A stretch of 64,000 nt of DNA from Actinobacillus porcitonsillarum (GTDB lineage: Bacteria; Pseudomonadota; Gammaproteobacteria; Enterobacterales; Pasteurellaceae). The stretch covers positions 1,189,001-1,253,000 of the forward strand of contig NZ_CP029206.1 of NCBI RefSeq assembly GCF_003101015.1, read 5' to 3'. The position numbers and the translations under genes were made by a program. The notes under the pieces were generated by a model. It searched no databases. It saw only the letters and a program-made list of their open reading frames with translations, and was not told the origin of the DNA. Of the stretch, positions 45,972-55,876 are shown in pieces (the first letter of the stretch is position 1; the number at the start of each line of letters is the position of its first letter).

Positions 45972-46652
45972 ATGGAAACTGGATTTGACCTTGTTTCTTT
46001 ATTTGCGCAAGCAAGTATAGTGGTTAAGATTGTTATCTTAATCCTTATTGCATTCTCGGTATTATCTTGGGCGATTATTATTCAACGTAGCCGTACACTT
46101 ACAAAAGCTAATAAAGATTCTTTAGCATTTGAAGATAAATTTTGGTCTGGCGAAGATTTAAATCGTTTACATGAAGGTTTAGAAAATCGCCGTGATGGTT
46201 TAAATGGTTCAGAACAAATTTTTTATGTGGGATTTAAAGAGTTTTCACGTTTACAAAATGCCAACCCTGAAGCGCCAGAAGCAATTATTCAAGGAACAAG
46301 CCGTGCAATGAATCTTGCTTTAAATCGTGAAGTTGAAGGTTTAGAAAGCTATATTCCATTTTTAGGTACCGTAGGTTCAATTAGTCCATACATTGGTTTA
46401 TTTGGTACGGTATGGGGGATTATGCACTCTTTCATGGGGTTAAGTGCGGTAAAACAAGCGACTTTACAGTCGGTTGCTCCGGGGATCGCAGAAGCATTGA
46501 TTGCTACGGCGATTGGTCTATTTGCGGCAATTCCAGCAGTAATGGCATATAACCGTTTAAATCTACGAGTAAATAAATTAGAGCAAAATTACGCAAACTT
46601 TATTGATGAATTTACTACGATTTTACATCGTCAAGTATTCTCAAAAAAATAA
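45972..46652 (+). CDS. tolQ: TolQ, Tol-Pal proton channel subunit
   Basis: Inner-membrane protein (226 aa) that with TolR forms the proton-driven motor of Tol-Pal, needed for outer-membrane constriction at division. Three membrane helices: about 15-38, then the pair 135-160 and 168-195. The conserved [24 protein letters not shown] and [22 protein letters not shown] segments of the MotA/TolQ/ExbB family are present. Starts 24 bp after ybgC. Confidence 0.95.
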   Translation: METGFDLVSLFAQASIVVKIVILILIAFSVLSWAIIIQRSRTLTKANKDSLAFEDKFWSGEDLNRLHEGLENRRDGLNGSEQIFYVGFKEFSRLQNANPEAPEAIIQGTSRAMNLALNREVEGLESYIPFLGTVGSISPYIGLFGTVWGIMHSFMGLSAVKQATLQSVAPGIAEALIATAIGLFAAIPAVMAYNRLNLRVNKLEQNYANFIDEFTTILHRQVFSKK

Positions 46653-46676
46653 TAAATGTGTAAATAAGTTAGTAGA

Positions 46677-46689
46677 TTTGACCGCTTGC
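46677..46689 (-). repeat. DNA uptake signal sequence, one mismatch
   Basis: TTTGACCGCTTGC between tolQ and tolR, differing from the perfect inverse 13-mer at the last base. Confidence 0.6.
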
Positions 46690-46724
46690 ATGGGCAAATC
46701 TTAACAAGATAAAAAGAGGAATAT

Positions 46725-47165
46725 ATGTCTTACCGCCGTCGTAAACGTAATGACATTAAATCTGAAATCAACATTGTGCCATTTTTAGATGTACTATTAG
46801 TGTTGTTGCTTATTTTTATGGCAACAGCACCGGTAATCAGCCAAAGTGTTGAAGTAAATTTACCAGAAGATAGACATAGTCAATCGGTAACAAATGAAGA
46901 TAAAACACCTGTTATTTTACAAGTAGCGGGCGTCGGATTATATAAGTTAAAAATTGATGGGAATTTTATCACTGGTGCAAATGGCGAAGATCTCAATGAT
47001 CAAGAAGTTGTTGCATTTGCCGGTGAAGAATTTAAAAAAGATCAGAATACCGTATTTTTAGTGGCTGGTGATGCAACCGTACCTTATGAAGAAATTATTA
47101 AAGGTATTGTGCTGCTAAAAGAAGCAGGTATTGAGAAAGCTGGTTTAATGACCCAAGGTAAATAA
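46725..47165 (+). CDS. tolR: TolR, Tol-Pal motor subunit
   Basis: Inner-membrane anchored periplasmic protein (146 aa). A short basic N-terminus (YRRRKRNDIKSEIN) precedes one helix with the key proton-carrying Asp in VPFLDVLLVLLLIFMATAP (about residues 18-36). The C-terminal ExbD/TolR domain follows. Separated from tolQ by 72 bp containing an uptake signal. Confidence 0.95.
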   Translation: MSYRRRKRNDIKSEINIVPFLDVLLVLLLIFMATAPVISQSVEVNLPEDRHSQSVTNEDKTPVILQVAGVGLYKLKIDGNFITGANGEDLNDQEVVAFAGEEFKKDQNTVFLVAGDATVPYEEIIKGIVLLKEAGIEKAGLMTQGK

Positions 47166-47182
47166 TTATTCAAGGATAATGT

Positions 47183-48565
47183 GTGAGATCTCGAAACGAT
47201 AGACTTGAATTTGCAGTAATCATCTCCTTTCTTCTACATATTGTATTGATAGGATTGCTTTTACTTGGTTCAATGTTTACTGATACGACGTTACCTGAAG
47301 CAGCTGGTGGAAATGGTGGTAGTGGAGAGGAATTCGAAGCTGTCATGGTTGATACTGGGCAAGTGGCAGCAGAATATGGGCGTTTAAAATCAGATAAAAA
47401 AGGAACGTCATCACCTAAAGTTGTTGAAGAAACACCTGAAAAAGTTGAGGAGACTGAAGAAACTTCTACTGAACAAGAAGTTGCTCAACAACAGGAAAAG
47501 GAAAAAGAAAAAGCATTAGAAGAACAGCAACGTGTTGCAAAACTGTTAGAACAGAAAAAGCAACAAGAGCAAAAAGAAGAACTTCGTAAAAAAGCTGAAG
47601 AACAGCGTCAGCAAGAAATAGCTAAACAAGAGCAACTAAAGCAAGAACAGTTGAAACAAGAGCAACTTGAAAAGCAAAAGCAAGAAGAAGCCACGCGGAA
47701 GAAAGCGGCTGAAGCAGCTCGTTTGAAAGCTGATGCTGAAGCTAAACGTTTAGAAGCTGCAGCTAAACAAGCAGAAGAAGAGAAAAAAGCTAAAGAGGCT
47801 CAGCAAAAGGCGGAAAAAGAAGCCAAGTTAAAAGCCGAAAAAGAAGCGAAAGAGAAAGCGGAAAAAGAGGCTAAGCTAAAAGCTGAAAAAGAAGCGAAAG
47901 AGAAAGCAGAAAAAGAGGCTAAGCTAAAAGCTGACAAAGAAGCGAAAGAGAAAGCGGAAAAAGATGCTAAATTAAAGGCTGAAAAAGAAGCGAAAGAGAA
48001 AGCGGAAAAAGAGGCTAAATTAAAGGCTGAAAAAGAAGCGAAAGAGAAAGCGGAAAAAGAAGCTAAGCTAAAAGCTGAAAAAGAAGCAAAAGCCAAAGCA
48101 GCGGCCGAGGCGAAAGCAAAAGCTGATGCAGAAGCAAAAGCGGCTGCAGCTAGAGCAAAAAATAATAAGGCATTAGACGACTTCCTTGCTGGTGGTGATA
48201 TCGGTGGCGGTTCTAGTGGTGGTGGAAATAAAAATTCTGCAGGATCACAAGGAAACGGAAACGGTAAAGGAATTGGCGATGGTAAAGGTGTTGCGGATAG
48301 AGGGTATGAACAGCTAATTAAGAAAAAATTAGCTCGCACATATCAAGTTGATCCGAGCTTTAGTGGTCGTGAATGTCGCGTTAAAATCAATATTGAACGT
48401 GATGGACGTATTTCTAGTCATCAAGTGATTTCTGGTCCTGATGATATTTGTCGCGCTGCAATAGCAGCCATTACAAGAGCGAGAGATGTTCCACGTGCAC
48501 CAAATGATGAAACGTATAGTAAATATCAGTCACCAGTTATTAAATTTGGGCTGAAAGTTTTATAA
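47183..48565 (+). CDS. tolA: TolA, periplasm-spanning Tol protein
   Basis: Links the TolQR motor to TolB/Pal. Starts with GTG at 47183 behind AAGGAT. Domains: one membrane helix (about 8-31), a long Lys/Ala/Glu-rich helical domain (about 85-330) and a C-terminal domain (about 370-460: GYEQLIKKKLARTYQVDP, CRVKINIERDGRISSHQVISG with two cysteines). It is 460 aa against 421 in E. coli; the extra length is in five 16-residue repeats. Hydrophobic tail FGLKVL is typical. Confidence 0.93.
   Translation: MRSRNDRLEFAVIISFLLHIVLIGLLLLGSMFTDTTLPEAAGGNGGSGEEFEAVMVDTGQVAAEYGRLKSDKKGTSSPKVVEETPEKVEETEETSTEQEVAQQQEKEKEKALEEQQRVAKLLEQKKQQEQKEELRKKAEEQRQQEIAKQEQLKQEQLKQEQLEKQKQEEATRKKAAEAARLKADAEAKRLEAAAKQAEEEKKAKEAQQKAEKEAKLKAEKEAKEKAEKEAKLKAEKEAKEKAEKEAKLKADKEAKEKAEKDAKLKAEKEAKEKAEKEAKLKAEKEAKEKAEKEAKLKAEKEAKAKAAAEAKAKADAEAKAAAARAKNNKALDDFLAGGDIGGGSSGGGNKNSAGSQGNGNGKGIGDGKGVADRGYEQLIKKKLARTYQVDPSFSGRECRVKINIERDGRISSHQVISGPDDICRAAIAAITRARDVPRAPNDETYSKYQSPVIKFGLKVL
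47819..48094 (+). repeat. 48-bp tandem repeats in the tolA helical domain
   Basis: Five full copies of a 48-bp unit from 47819 to 48058 and a partial sixth. Each encodes EAKLKAEKEAKEKAEK with few changes (E to D twice). DNA identity between copies is high. In-frame unit, so slippage or recombination changes the length of the periplasmic helix without breaking the gene. Confidence 0.85.
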
Positions 48566-48584
48566 TTAACCCAGGGGTTTAAAT

Positions 48585-49862
48585 ATGAATCTAAAATCTC
48601 GTATTACGAGTGTATTAGGGATTATGACATTATTATTTAGCAATGTAGTTCGTGCTGAATCTGATGTTGTAATTTCTGTTGATGAAGGTGTGAGCATGGC
48701 TCAACCTATTGCTGTTGTTCCTTTTAAAGGTGGTGCTTCAGCTGATGTTGCACAGATCGTATCAGATGATTTACGAAATAGTGGTAAATTTACACCAGTA
48801 GAGCGTTCAAAATTACCGGCACAACCAGGTTCAGCAGGGGAGGTTGTTTCTCAGCAATGGACTGATATTGGTGTCGATATGGTTGTTGTTGGGCAAGTTA
48901 CGCCAGCTGGTGGCGGATATAATGTCGCTTATCAATTAGTTGATGTATTAAGTAATCCCGCAGCTGTCCTTGCTCAAGGAGCATTTAACGTTCCAGCAGC
49001 ACAAATTCGTCAGGGCGCACATACGGTAAGTGATCAAGTTTTTGAGAAAATTACTCAAATTCGTGGGGCATTTAGAACAAAAATTGCTTATGTGGTGCAA
49101 AGAGGTGTATCATCATACGAACTTCGTGTTTCTGATTATGATGGATTCAATGCTTTTACTGTTGTAAAAAGCAAAGAGCCTCTCATGTCTCCAGAATGGT
49201 CGCCTGAAGGTTCAAAATTAGCTTATGTAACGTTTGAAAATAAGAAACCACAGGTTGTTGTTCATGATCTTCGTTCTGGGGCACGTCGAGTCGTAGCTGC
49301 TTTAAAAGGACATAATGGTGCTCCAGCATTCTCGCCTGATGGTTCAAAAATTGCATTCGCTTCGAATCAAGATGGTGAGCTAAATATTTATGTTGTTGAT
49401 GCGAATGGCGGTACGCCAAGTAAATTAACTGCAAATGCGGGGAATAATACCGAACCGAGTTGGTCTCCAGATGGTGGTTCTATCTACTTTACTTCAGACC
49501 GTTCAGGTTCTCCACAAGTGTATAGAATGAGTTCATCAGGTGGCGGAGCTAGCGCCGTAGGTGGTGGAAAAACCTATAATGCTAAAATGTCATCGGATGG
49601 CAAAAGTTTAATCATGATTGCTGGTGATAAAGTTGTAAAACGTGATCTTGCTTCAGGTGGCACAGAAGTATTAAGTTCAACGTTTTTGGATGAAAGTCCA
49701 AGCATTTCACCTAATGGCATAATGGTTATTTATAGCTCTACCAAAGGTACGAGTAAAGTGCTACAATTGGTGTCTGCAGATGGTCGCTTCAAAGCAAATC
49801 TGCCGGGTGCGGGAGGACAATATAAATTCCCAGCTTGGTCACCTTATTTAACAAAACAATAA
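48585..49862 (+). CDS. tolB: TolB, periplasmic beta-propeller of Tol-Pal
   Basis: Periplasmic protein (425 aa) that binds Pal and TolA. A signal peptide ends at VVRA-E (about residue 23-24). The N-terminal domain has [28 protein letters not shown], and the C-terminal part shows repeated propeller motifs such as [37 protein letters not shown] and [19 protein letters not shown]. Starts 19 bp after tolA. Confidence 0.95.
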   Translation: MNLKSRITSVLGIMTLLFSNVVRAESDVVISVDEGVSMAQPIAVVPFKGGASADVAQIVSDDLRNSGKFTPVERSKLPAQPGSAGEVVSQQWTDIGVDMVVVGQVTPAGGGYNVAYQLVDVLSNPAAVLAQGAFNVPAAQIRQGAHTVSDQVFEKITQIRGAFRTKIAYVVQRGVSSYELRVSDYDGFNAFTVVKSKEPLMSPEWSPEGSKLAYVTFENKKPQVVVHDLRSGARRVVAALKGHNGAPAFSPDGSKIAFASNQDGELNIYVVDANGGTPSKLTANAGNNTEPSWSPDGGSIYFTSDRSGSPQVYRMSSSGGGASAVGGGKTYNAKMSSDGKSLIMIAGDKVVKRDLASGGTEVLSSTFLDESPSISPNGIMVIYSSTKGTSKVLQLVSADGRFKANLPGAGGQYKFPAWSPYLTKQ

Positions 49863-49882
49863 TTTTCTCTTAGGAGTTACAA

Positions 49883-50365
49883 ATGAAAAAACTAGCTAAA
49901 GTTTTAATGGTAGCAGCACCAGCTTTCGTATTAGCAGCGTGCAGCAGCTCAACAGATAACGCAGCAGCAAATGCAAATGGTGCAGGTGTTAACGGTGCAG
50001 ATGTAAATGGTCAATCTTTCGGCGGTATCTCTGCTCAAGATTTACAAACTCGTTACAACACAGTTTACTTCGCATTTGATAGCTATGCAGTTGAAGGTGA
50101 ATACCGTCAATTATTAGATGCTCATGCACAATTATTAAACGCAACTAAAGCGAACGTAACTGTTGCAGGTCACGCAGATGAGCGCGGTACACCAGAGTAC
50201 AACATCGCATTAGGTCAACGTCGTGCGAACGCAGTACAAAACTACTTAGCACAACAAGGTGCAACAAATGTTTCAACTGTATCTTACGGTGAAGAAAAAC
50301 CAGCTGTGTTAGGTCACACAGAAGCTGATTACGCGAAAAACCGTCGTGCAGTATTAGAATACTAA
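49883..50365 (+). CDS. pal: Pal, peptidoglycan-associated outer-membrane lipoprotein
   Basis: Outer-membrane lipoprotein (160 aa; the P6-like protein of Haemophilus). Lipobox VLAAC with the acylated Cys20, an Asn/Ala/Gly-rich linker to about residue 50, then an OmpA-like domain with [42 protein letters not shown] (peptidoglycan-binding Asp and Arg) and SYGEEKPA. Starts 20 bp after tolB and is followed by a terminator. The usual next gene cpoB (ybgF) is not here. Confidence 0.96.
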   Translation: MKKLAKVLMVAAPAFVLAACSSSTDNAAANANGAGVNGADVNGQSFGGISAQDLQTRYNTVYFAFDSYAVEGEYRQLLDAHAQLLNATKANVTVAGHADERGTPEYNIALGQRRANAVQNYLAQQGATNVSTVSYGEEKPAVLGHTEADYAKNRRAVLEY

Positions 50366-50389
50366 TTTTAAATTTATTAGTTTCTTGAC

Positions 50390-50421
50390 AATAAAGCCCT
50401 GAGATTATCAGGGCTTTATTT
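50390..50421 (+). terminator. Terminator after pal
   Basis: Perfect 13-bp stem AATAAAGCCCTGA/TCAGGGCTTTATT around a 5-nt loop, with a short T-rich end. Closes the ybgC-tolQRAB-pal operon. Confidence 0.85.
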
Positions 50422-50534
50422 GTATCAAATGTATATGTTTTATCTCTTTATATAATTTGGGCAAGTATTATGCCTTATTCTGTTTTTATGATAAATTATG
50501 CGCTTTTCTAAAATAAGTCGTTTGGGTTATATCA

Positions 50535-51929
50535 ATGTCGCAAGGTAAAGTTGGGCTTTTTTCCCTAACAGCATTAGTGCTAAGTTCTATGATCGGATCG
50601 GGGATATTTAGTTTGCCTCAAAACATGGCAGCTGTTGCCGGAACAGAAGCTCTATTGATTGGGTGGGGAATTACAGGAATTGGGATTATTTTCCTTGGTT
50701 TATCTTTTTTCTTCCTTTCGCGATTAAAGCCTGAATTAGATGGTGGAATTTATACTTACGCTCGAGAAGGGTTTGGCGATTTAATCGGTGGACTGGCGGC
50801 TTGGGGGTATTGGCTATGTACTTCTATTGGCAGCGTGGGATATCTTGTAGTTGCTTTCAGTGGTTTTGGGATGTTTTTTGATACGCCGGAAACAACACTA
50901 TTTGGGCATGGAACAACCTTTATTTCAATTCTTTGTTCTTCAATCATTGTATGGCTTATCCATCTTCTCATTGCTAAAGGCGTAAAAGAAGCTGCTTATG
51001 TCAATTTGATTGCAACAATTGTTAAGGTTTTACCTCTCATTATCTTTATTTTGGTAGCAATTTATTTTTTCTCTTTTGATGAATTCAAACGTGATTTTAG
51101 TGGCAAAACATTAAATTCATCGTTAATTGAGCAAGTGAAGAACACTATGCTTATTACGCTATGGGTTTTTGTCGGCGTTGAAGGGGCAACCGTATTATCT
51201 GCTCACGCTAAAAAGAAAAAGGATGTAGGTATTGCCACCATTTTAGGAATTACCATTGCATTAGTGCTTTATGTTTTGATTACTTCACTTTCTTTAGGTA
51301 TTTTACCCCGAGAAGAGATTGCCGGAATGGCAAATCCCTCTATGACCGGGTTAATGGAACATATGATTGGTACAAGCGGTAAGATTTTAATTACGTTTTG
51401 CTTAATTGTTTCTGTGCTGGCTTCGTATATGAGCTGGACAATGTTTTCTGCTGAAATTATGTTCCAAGCGGCAAAAACTAGCGTATTCCCAGCGTTTTTA
51501 AATAAAGAAAATGAAAACGAAACGCCAATAACTTCACTATGGTTAACAAATGTTGTTATACAGTTGATACTTGTTGTGGTTTTCTTTACAAGTAAAGGCT
51601 ACGAAGTGCTGATTCAATTAGCCACCACCATGATTTTGATTCCCTATTTTTTAGTCGGTGGTTATTTACTTAAAGTTGCGTTTCAAACTAGAAGTGCTTG
51701 GTATATTAAATTTACAGGATTTATGGCAACCCTTTATGGCTTTTGGCTGGTTTATGCCGCTGGCATCGATTATTTATTGCTTTCTGTTATTTTATATATG
51801 CCTGGAGTTGTGCTATTTTTTTATACACGTTATCAGAAAGAAAAAGCGCTGTTATTTTCAGGCGTTGAAAAAGGTGCTTTGTTGATGTCATCGGTGCTGT
51901 TTGTTAGTGCCATTTATGCTTTGGTTTAA
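50535..51929 (+). CDS. Basic amino acid/polyamine antiporter-like permease (APC family)
   Basis: Membrane transporter of 464 aa with twelve predicted helices. The N-terminus FSLTALVLSSMIGSGIFSLPQNMA (about 9-32), DGGIYTYAREGFG (about 68-80) and LWVFVGVEGATVLSAHAKKKKDVG (near 214-237) match the arginine/ornithine and lysine/cadaverine antiporter group (ArcD/YdgI-like). Two genes downstream is argE, which makes ornithine, in line with a basic amino acid substrate. Exact substrates are inferred. No ARG box or lysine riboswitch was seen upstream. Confidence 0.78.
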   Translation: MSQGKVGLFSLTALVLSSMIGSGIFSLPQNMAAVAGTEALLIGWGITGIGIIFLGLSFFFLSRLKPELDGGIYTYAREGFGDLIGGLAAWGYWLCTSIGSVGYLVVAFSGFGMFFDTPETTLFGHGTTFISILCSSIIVWLIHLLIAKGVKEAAYVNLIATIVKVLPLIIFILVAIYFFSFDEFKRDFSGKTLNSSLIEQVKNTMLITLWVFVGVEGATVLSAHAKKKKDVGIATILGITIALVLYVLITSLSLGILPREEIAGMANPSMTGLMEHMIGTSGKILITFCLIVSVLASYMSWTMFSAEIMFQAAKTSVFPAFLNKENENETPITSLWLTNVVIQLILVVVFFTSKGYEVLIQLATTMILIPYFLVGGYLLKVAFQTRSAWYIKFTGFMATLYGFWLVYAAGIDYLLLSVILYMPGVVLFFYTRYQKEKALLFSGVEKGALLMSSVLFVSAIYALV

Positions 51930-51941
51930 AGGCTTATTTGT

Positions 51942-52718
51942 ATGAAGGTTAAATTTCTTGAAAACTTACTTAACCAAGTGGCTTCTGTCTCACATAAAGT
52001 AAGAGATTATTTTAATAATGGTTCGTTTGGCATCGCCATTTACCCTTATTTAATGCATCCTTGTGTCAGAAAAAGTCTTACAGGGTTAATGTTACTTGTG
52101 GCTGTATTATCTGCTTTTGGGGGCGTTTTTTATTTATTTGGGGAACATGTTGCCATTTTATTTAGCGAGCGTTCAATTACGGCTTATGTTCATCATTCCA
52201 CGTTAGAACTCTTTTTCCCGATAGGTACGATGGTCGATGGAAAGGAAAGTGTATTATCAACCATGCCTCAGGTCATGCGAGCGATATTTGAATATCAAGC
52301 TTATATGTTTGTGCCTTTCTATTTTTTAGGTATCTATCGAATGTCGAATAAGCATTATTGGATTCTCAGTGGGCTTTTAGCTATTTGCTTTGCGATTGGC
52401 TGTTTACTTGTTTCAGGAATTACAACCGGTCACTACACAGAAGGCGGTTTACATAATTTAGGGTTGGGCATTACCATTATTATTGGAAATCTGGTTTTAC
52501 TTATTTCAGGGCTTGATATGCCTAGATCGTATTTAGCTAAATTTAAGTATTACAGTTTGCTTTTAGGCTTTATCGGCTTAGGTTGCTTAATTTTTACGAT
52601 GATTGTTCCGAGTGTTTTCTCGCCAATTTTAGAACGTATCAGTATTTATACCATTATGATTTGGGAAATTTTAGCTGGTTTTGCGTTATTAAAATGCCAA
52701 TCCTTGAAACATGCATAA
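51942..52718 (+). CDS. Membrane protein of unknown function in the argE operon
   Basis: 258 aa with about six hydrophobic segments (near 49-71, 125-143, 149-172, 182-203, 212-235, 238-252). Before the second there is a polar, probably external stretch with the residues YVHHSTLELFFPIGTMVDG (about 83-101). I do not recognise a family. It starts 12 bp after the permease and ends 14 bp before argE, so all three are one transcript. Confidence 0.6.
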   Translation: MKVKFLENLLNQVASVSHKVRDYFNNGSFGIAIYPYLMHPCVRKSLTGLMLLVAVLSAFGGVFYLFGEHVAILFSERSITAYVHHSTLELFFPIGTMVDGKESVLSTMPQVMRAIFEYQAYMFVPFYFLGIYRMSNKHYWILSGLLAICFAIGCLLVSGITTGHYTEGGLHNLGLGITIIIGNLVLLISGLDMPRSYLAKFKYYSLLLGFIGLGCLIFTMIVPSVFSPILERISIYTIMIWEILAGFALLKCQSLKHA

Positions 52719-52732
52719 TCGGGAGAATATAG

Positions 52733-53866
52733 ATGAAATTTGTAGAAAGATATCGTCAATTGATCGCCATTCCTACTATCTCAAGTTTAGAAGCTTCGGA
52801 AGATCAATCCAATAAGCAACTGATTGAATTATTAGCAAATTGGTTAAATGAGCTAGGCTTTCACACCGAAATCTTAGCAGTGGAAGATAGCCGAAATAAA
52901 TATAATCTCTTAGCAACTTATGGCGAGGGAGAAGGTGGTTTATTACTCGCCGGTCATACTGATACTGTTCCTTTTGATGAGGGAAAATGGACATATAATC
53001 CGTTTCATTTAACGGAAAAAGAGGGCAAATTTTATGGCTTAGGTACTGCTGATATGAAGGGCTTTTTTGCCTTTGTGGTTGATGTCGTGAGTAGTTTGGA
53101 TTTAACCAAAATACAAAAGCCTATTCGTATTTTGGCAACGGCTGATGAAGAGACCACGATGTTAGGCGCAAGAACCTTTGCTCAATACAGCCATATTAGA
53201 CCGGATTGTGCCATTATTGGCGAACCAACGTCATTAAAACCAATACGCGCACATAAAGGGCATATGGGAGAGGCGATTCGCATTACGGGCAAAAGTGGAC
53301 ATTCAAGCGATCCTGAGCGTGGTATTAATGCGATTGAGCTTATGCATGAAGCAATAGAGCATTTAACCATGATGCGTAATCAATTAAAAGAGCGTTACCA
53401 CAACCCATTTTTTAAAGTGCCTTATCCAACAATGAATTTTGGTAATATTCACGGTGGCGATGCAATTAATCGTATTTGTGCATGTTGTGAATTACAGCTT
53501 GATATGCGTCCATTACCCAATTTACCGGTGGAAGATTTACACCATCTTATGTTGGAACATTTGGCGCCAATGTTAGAAAAATATCAAGATTTAATTGAAA
53601 TTCGCCCGCTTCATCATGGTATTCCCGGTTATGAATGTGAACATTCGGCACAAATTGTACAAGTGGTCGAAAAATTATTGGGAGAACGTTGTGAGTCGGC
53701 TAACTATTGTACGGAGGCGCCTTATATTCAGCAATTATGCCCGACATTAGTTTTAGGGCCTGGGTCTATTGAGCAAGCACATCAGCCGGATGAGTTTTTA
53801 GAAACGAAATACATTGAACCAACGAGAGAACTTCTCACGAAGTTAATTCATCACTTTTGTATGTAA
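52733..53866 (+). CDS. argE: ArgE, acetylornithine deacetylase
   Basis: Zinc/cobalt M20 peptidase-family enzyme (377 aa) that releases ornithine from N-acetylornithine, the linear arginine pathway step. Visible metal and catalytic motifs are [16 protein letters not shown] (about 71-86), [13 protein letters not shown] (about 102-114), [12 protein letters not shown] (about 136-147, with the catalytic Glu) and [16 protein letters not shown]-terminal His lies in [10 protein letters not shown]. With argC, argB and argD in the window it gives four of the steps to ornithine. Confidence 0.92.
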   Translation: MKFVERYRQLIAIPTISSLEASEDQSNKQLIELLANWLNELGFHTEILAVEDSRNKYNLLATYGEGEGGLLLAGHTDTVPFDEGKWTYNPFHLTEKEGKFYGLGTADMKGFFAFVVDVVSSLDLTKIQKPIRILATADEETTMLGARTFAQYSHIRPDCAIIGEPTSLKPIRAHKGHMGEAIRITGKSGHSSDPERGINAIELMHEAIEHLTMMRNQLKERYHNPFFKVPYPTMNFGNIHGGDAINRICACCELQLDMRPLPNLPVEDLHHLMLEHLAPMLEKYQDLIEIRPLHHGIPGYECEHSAQIVQVVEKLLGERCESANYCTEAPYIQQLCPTLVLGPGSIEQAHQPDEFLETKYIEPTRELLTKLIHHFCM

Positions 53867-53870
53867 TTGA

Positions 53871-53890
53871 GAGCCTACGGAAGTAGGCTC
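53871..53890 (+). terminator. Hairpin after argE
   Basis: GAGCCTAC-GGAA-GTAGGCTC, an 8-bp perfect stem 4 bp after the argE stop. The following tract TGCTTAATAT is poor in T, so termination may be incomplete and the nuclease gene may be partly co-transcribed. Confidence 0.55.
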
Positions 53891-53906
53891 TGCTTAATAT
53901 AATCTC

Positions 53907-54593
53907 ATGAAATCACTTTCTTTTCTCTTTTTGTTTATTTTCATGCAAATTTCACCGCTTGTTTATGCCGCAAATGAGCGTGAATTTCAATGCAAAGTCA
54001 TTGGCATTAGCGATGGAGATACGCTAATGTGTTTAAAAGATCGCACGCCAATTAAGGTTCGTCTTAAGCATATTGATGCGCCCGAATCTTCTCAACCTTA
54101 TGGCAACCGAGCGAAACAGGCTTTAGCTAATTTAGTTTTTAAAAAGCAAGTCACACTGCGAACTAATGGCTATGATAAGTATCAGCGGTTATTAGCGGTG
54201 GTTTATGAAGGCGAACAAAATATCAATTTAGCCTTAGTTCAGCGCGGAATAGCGTGGGCTTACCGAGAAACACAACCCATTTATGAGCAAGCTCAGCAGC
54301 AAGCCAGACAGCAAAATTTAGGGCTATGGCAGGATAAAAATCCGCTTAACCCAGCCGAATGGCGACGTATTAAGGGAACGGGCTATTCCTCAAATCATTC
54401 GAGTGCATCAACGCCCTCATTCCTTCAAATGGGCGGTTATGATTGTAGCCAAAAGTTAAGTTGTGCTTATTTTAAAACTTTTGAAGAAGCTAACCGCTAT
54501 TTTCGTCAGTGTGGTTCAAAAACAATGGATGGAAATGGCGATGGCATTCCTTGCAACTCGTTATACAGAAAAATGAAAAGACGTCATGAATAA
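53907..54593 (+). CDS. Secreted thermonuclease-like protein with Excalibur-like tail
   Basis: 228 aa. A signal peptide (MKSLSFLFLFIFMQISPLVYA, cut near residue 21) is followed by a staphylococcal-nuclease domain: KVIGISDGDTLMC (about 30-42), VRLKHIDAPESSQPYGNRA (about 50-68, Arg and Asp of the active site) and YDKYQRLLAVVY (about 89-100). The last 50 residues carry a short cysteine-containing domain with TMDGNGDGIPCNSLYRK, like the Excalibur calcium-binding motif DxDxDGxxCE. Periplasmic or secreted nuclease activity is inferred. Its end overlaps the next gene by 8 bp. Confidence 0.82.
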   Translation: MKSLSFLFLFIFMQISPLVYAANEREFQCKVIGISDGDTLMCLKDRTPIKVRLKHIDAPESSQPYGNRAKQALANLVFKKQVTLRTNGYDKYQRLLAVVYEGEQNINLALVQRGIAWAYRETQPIYEQAQQQARQQNLGLWQDKNPLNPAEWRRIKGTGYSSNHSSASTPSFLQMGGYDCSQKLSCAYFKTFEEANRYFRQCGSKTMDGNGDGIPCNSLYRKMKRRHE

Positions 54594-55776
54594 TCAATTT
54601 CGACAACATTTCCCTTTTTTCCAACATTCTCCGGATTGGTGTTATTTAGATTCTGCGGCAACAACATTAAAGCCACAAGTTCTCATTGATAGTACCGCTG
54701 CTTTTTACGCTTCGGCAGGATCTGTTCATCGTAGCCAATACGATTTGGCTCAAACACAGCAGTATGAATTGGCGAGAGATTTGGTGGCTAAACGTTTCAA
54801 TGTTGCAAATCGGGAAGCGGTTATTTGGACAAGCGGTACAACCCATGCGATCAATCTTGTGGCTTATGGATTAGAGCATTTGCTGAAAGAAGGCGATGAA
54901 ATTGTCATTTCAGTTGCGGAACATCATGCGAATTTTATTCCTTGGCAGCAACTCGCTGTAAGAACAAAAGCGAGCTTAAAAGTGCTCCCGGTTAATGAGC
55001 ATTATCAGATAAGTGAAGATGAATTAAGAAATGTTTTGTCTCCAAAGACCAAAATTGTGGCGTTTAATTTGGTATCTAATGTAACGGGTGTGAGACAACC
55101 GGTAGAGAAATTGGTGGCGCACATCCGCCAAAATAGTCAGGCTTATATTTTGCTTGATATTGCCCAAGCCGTCTGTTCCGAAAAAGTGAATGTTCAAGAA
55201 ATCGGTGCTGATTTTTATACTTTTTCCGCCCATAAAATGTATGGCCCGAATGGAGTTGGTGTGTTGATGGGACGTTTGCAAAGTTTAGCAGAATTACGAC
55301 CGCTTTTTTATGGCGGTAAAATGCTAAAAGAGGTAAGCGAACAGCATTTAACGCTTGCTGATTTGCCTTATCGCTTAGAAGCCGGAACGCCAAATATCGC
55401 CGGTATTATTGGTTTTGGGCAAGTTTTACAATGGTTGGAACAGTGGGATTTTGAACAACTCAATAACGAACTTTATCAACTGGCTAATGACGTTTACAAG
55501 CGGTTAGAAAAATATCCTCATTTGCAAATATTGGGCTCACATATTAGCTCAACGATTAGTTTTACAATTCAAGGAGTTCATCATGCAGATGTTGCCGCTT
55601 TTTTAACGGAAAGTCAGGTCGCTATTCGAGCAGGGGAGCATTGTGCGAAACCTTATATACGCTATTTAGCTCAACAAGGCACATTACGCCTCTCACTTGC
55701 ACATTACAATAATACCGAAGATATCGACCGCTTCTTTCAAGCTTTGGATTTTGCATTAGAGATTTTATCGGAGTAG
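54586..55776 (+). CDS. Cysteine desulfurase, CsdA/SufS type
   Basis: PLP enzyme (396 aa; E. coli CsdA 401) that releases sulfur from cysteine for Fe-S clusters or other thio-cofactors. Motifs: YLDSAATTLKPQ (about 19-30), HRSQYDLAQ, VIWTSGTTHAINLVA, AEHHANFIPW (PLP-stacking His), FYTFSAHKMYGPNGVGVL with the PLP lysine near residue 222, and the active Cys353 in RAGEHCAKPY. No sufBCD or csdE gene is next to it, so CsdA is more likely than SufS. Overlaps the nuclease gene by 8 bp, an odd pairing of functions. Confidence 0.85.
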   Translation: MNNQFRQHFPFFQHSPDWCYLDSAATTLKPQVLIDSTAAFYASAGSVHRSQYDLAQTQQYELARDLVAKRFNVANREAVIWTSGTTHAINLVAYGLEHLLKEGDEIVISVAEHHANFIPWQQLAVRTKASLKVLPVNEHYQISEDELRNVLSPKTKIVAFNLVSNVTGVRQPVEKLVAHIRQNSQAYILLDIAQAVCSEKVNVQEIGADFYTFSAHKMYGPNGVGVLMGRLQSLAELRPLFYGGKMLKEVSEQHLTLADLPYRLEAGTPNIAGIIGFGQVLQWLEQWDFEQLNNELYQLANDVYKRLEKYPHLQILGSHISSTISFTIQGVHHADVAAFLTESQVAIRAGEHCAKPYIRYLAQQGTLRLSLAHYNNTEDIDRFFQALDFALEILSE

Positions 55777-55797
55777 ATCAAAAAACTAGTAATTTTG

Positions 55798-55806
55798 TGG
55801 TAGAAT
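55798..55806 (+). promoter_or_regulatory. Extended -10 promoter candidate for pfkA
   Basis: TGGTAGAAT (TGn plus TAGAAT), 70 bp before the pfkA start and 21 bp after the preceding stop. No good -35 is seen, as is normal for extended -10 promoters. Confidence 0.4.
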
Positions 55807-55876
55807 CATGCAATAAAATGGTTTAAGCTAACTTCAATTTCAAATTTTTTTAATTTTTAAAATATAAGGTGTCAAA

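Noticed and set aside
47800-48339. Minus-strand frame of 179 codons opposite tolA
   Set aside because: A shadow of the Lys/Glu/Ala repeat codons, giving a monotone Ala/Ser/Phe protein.
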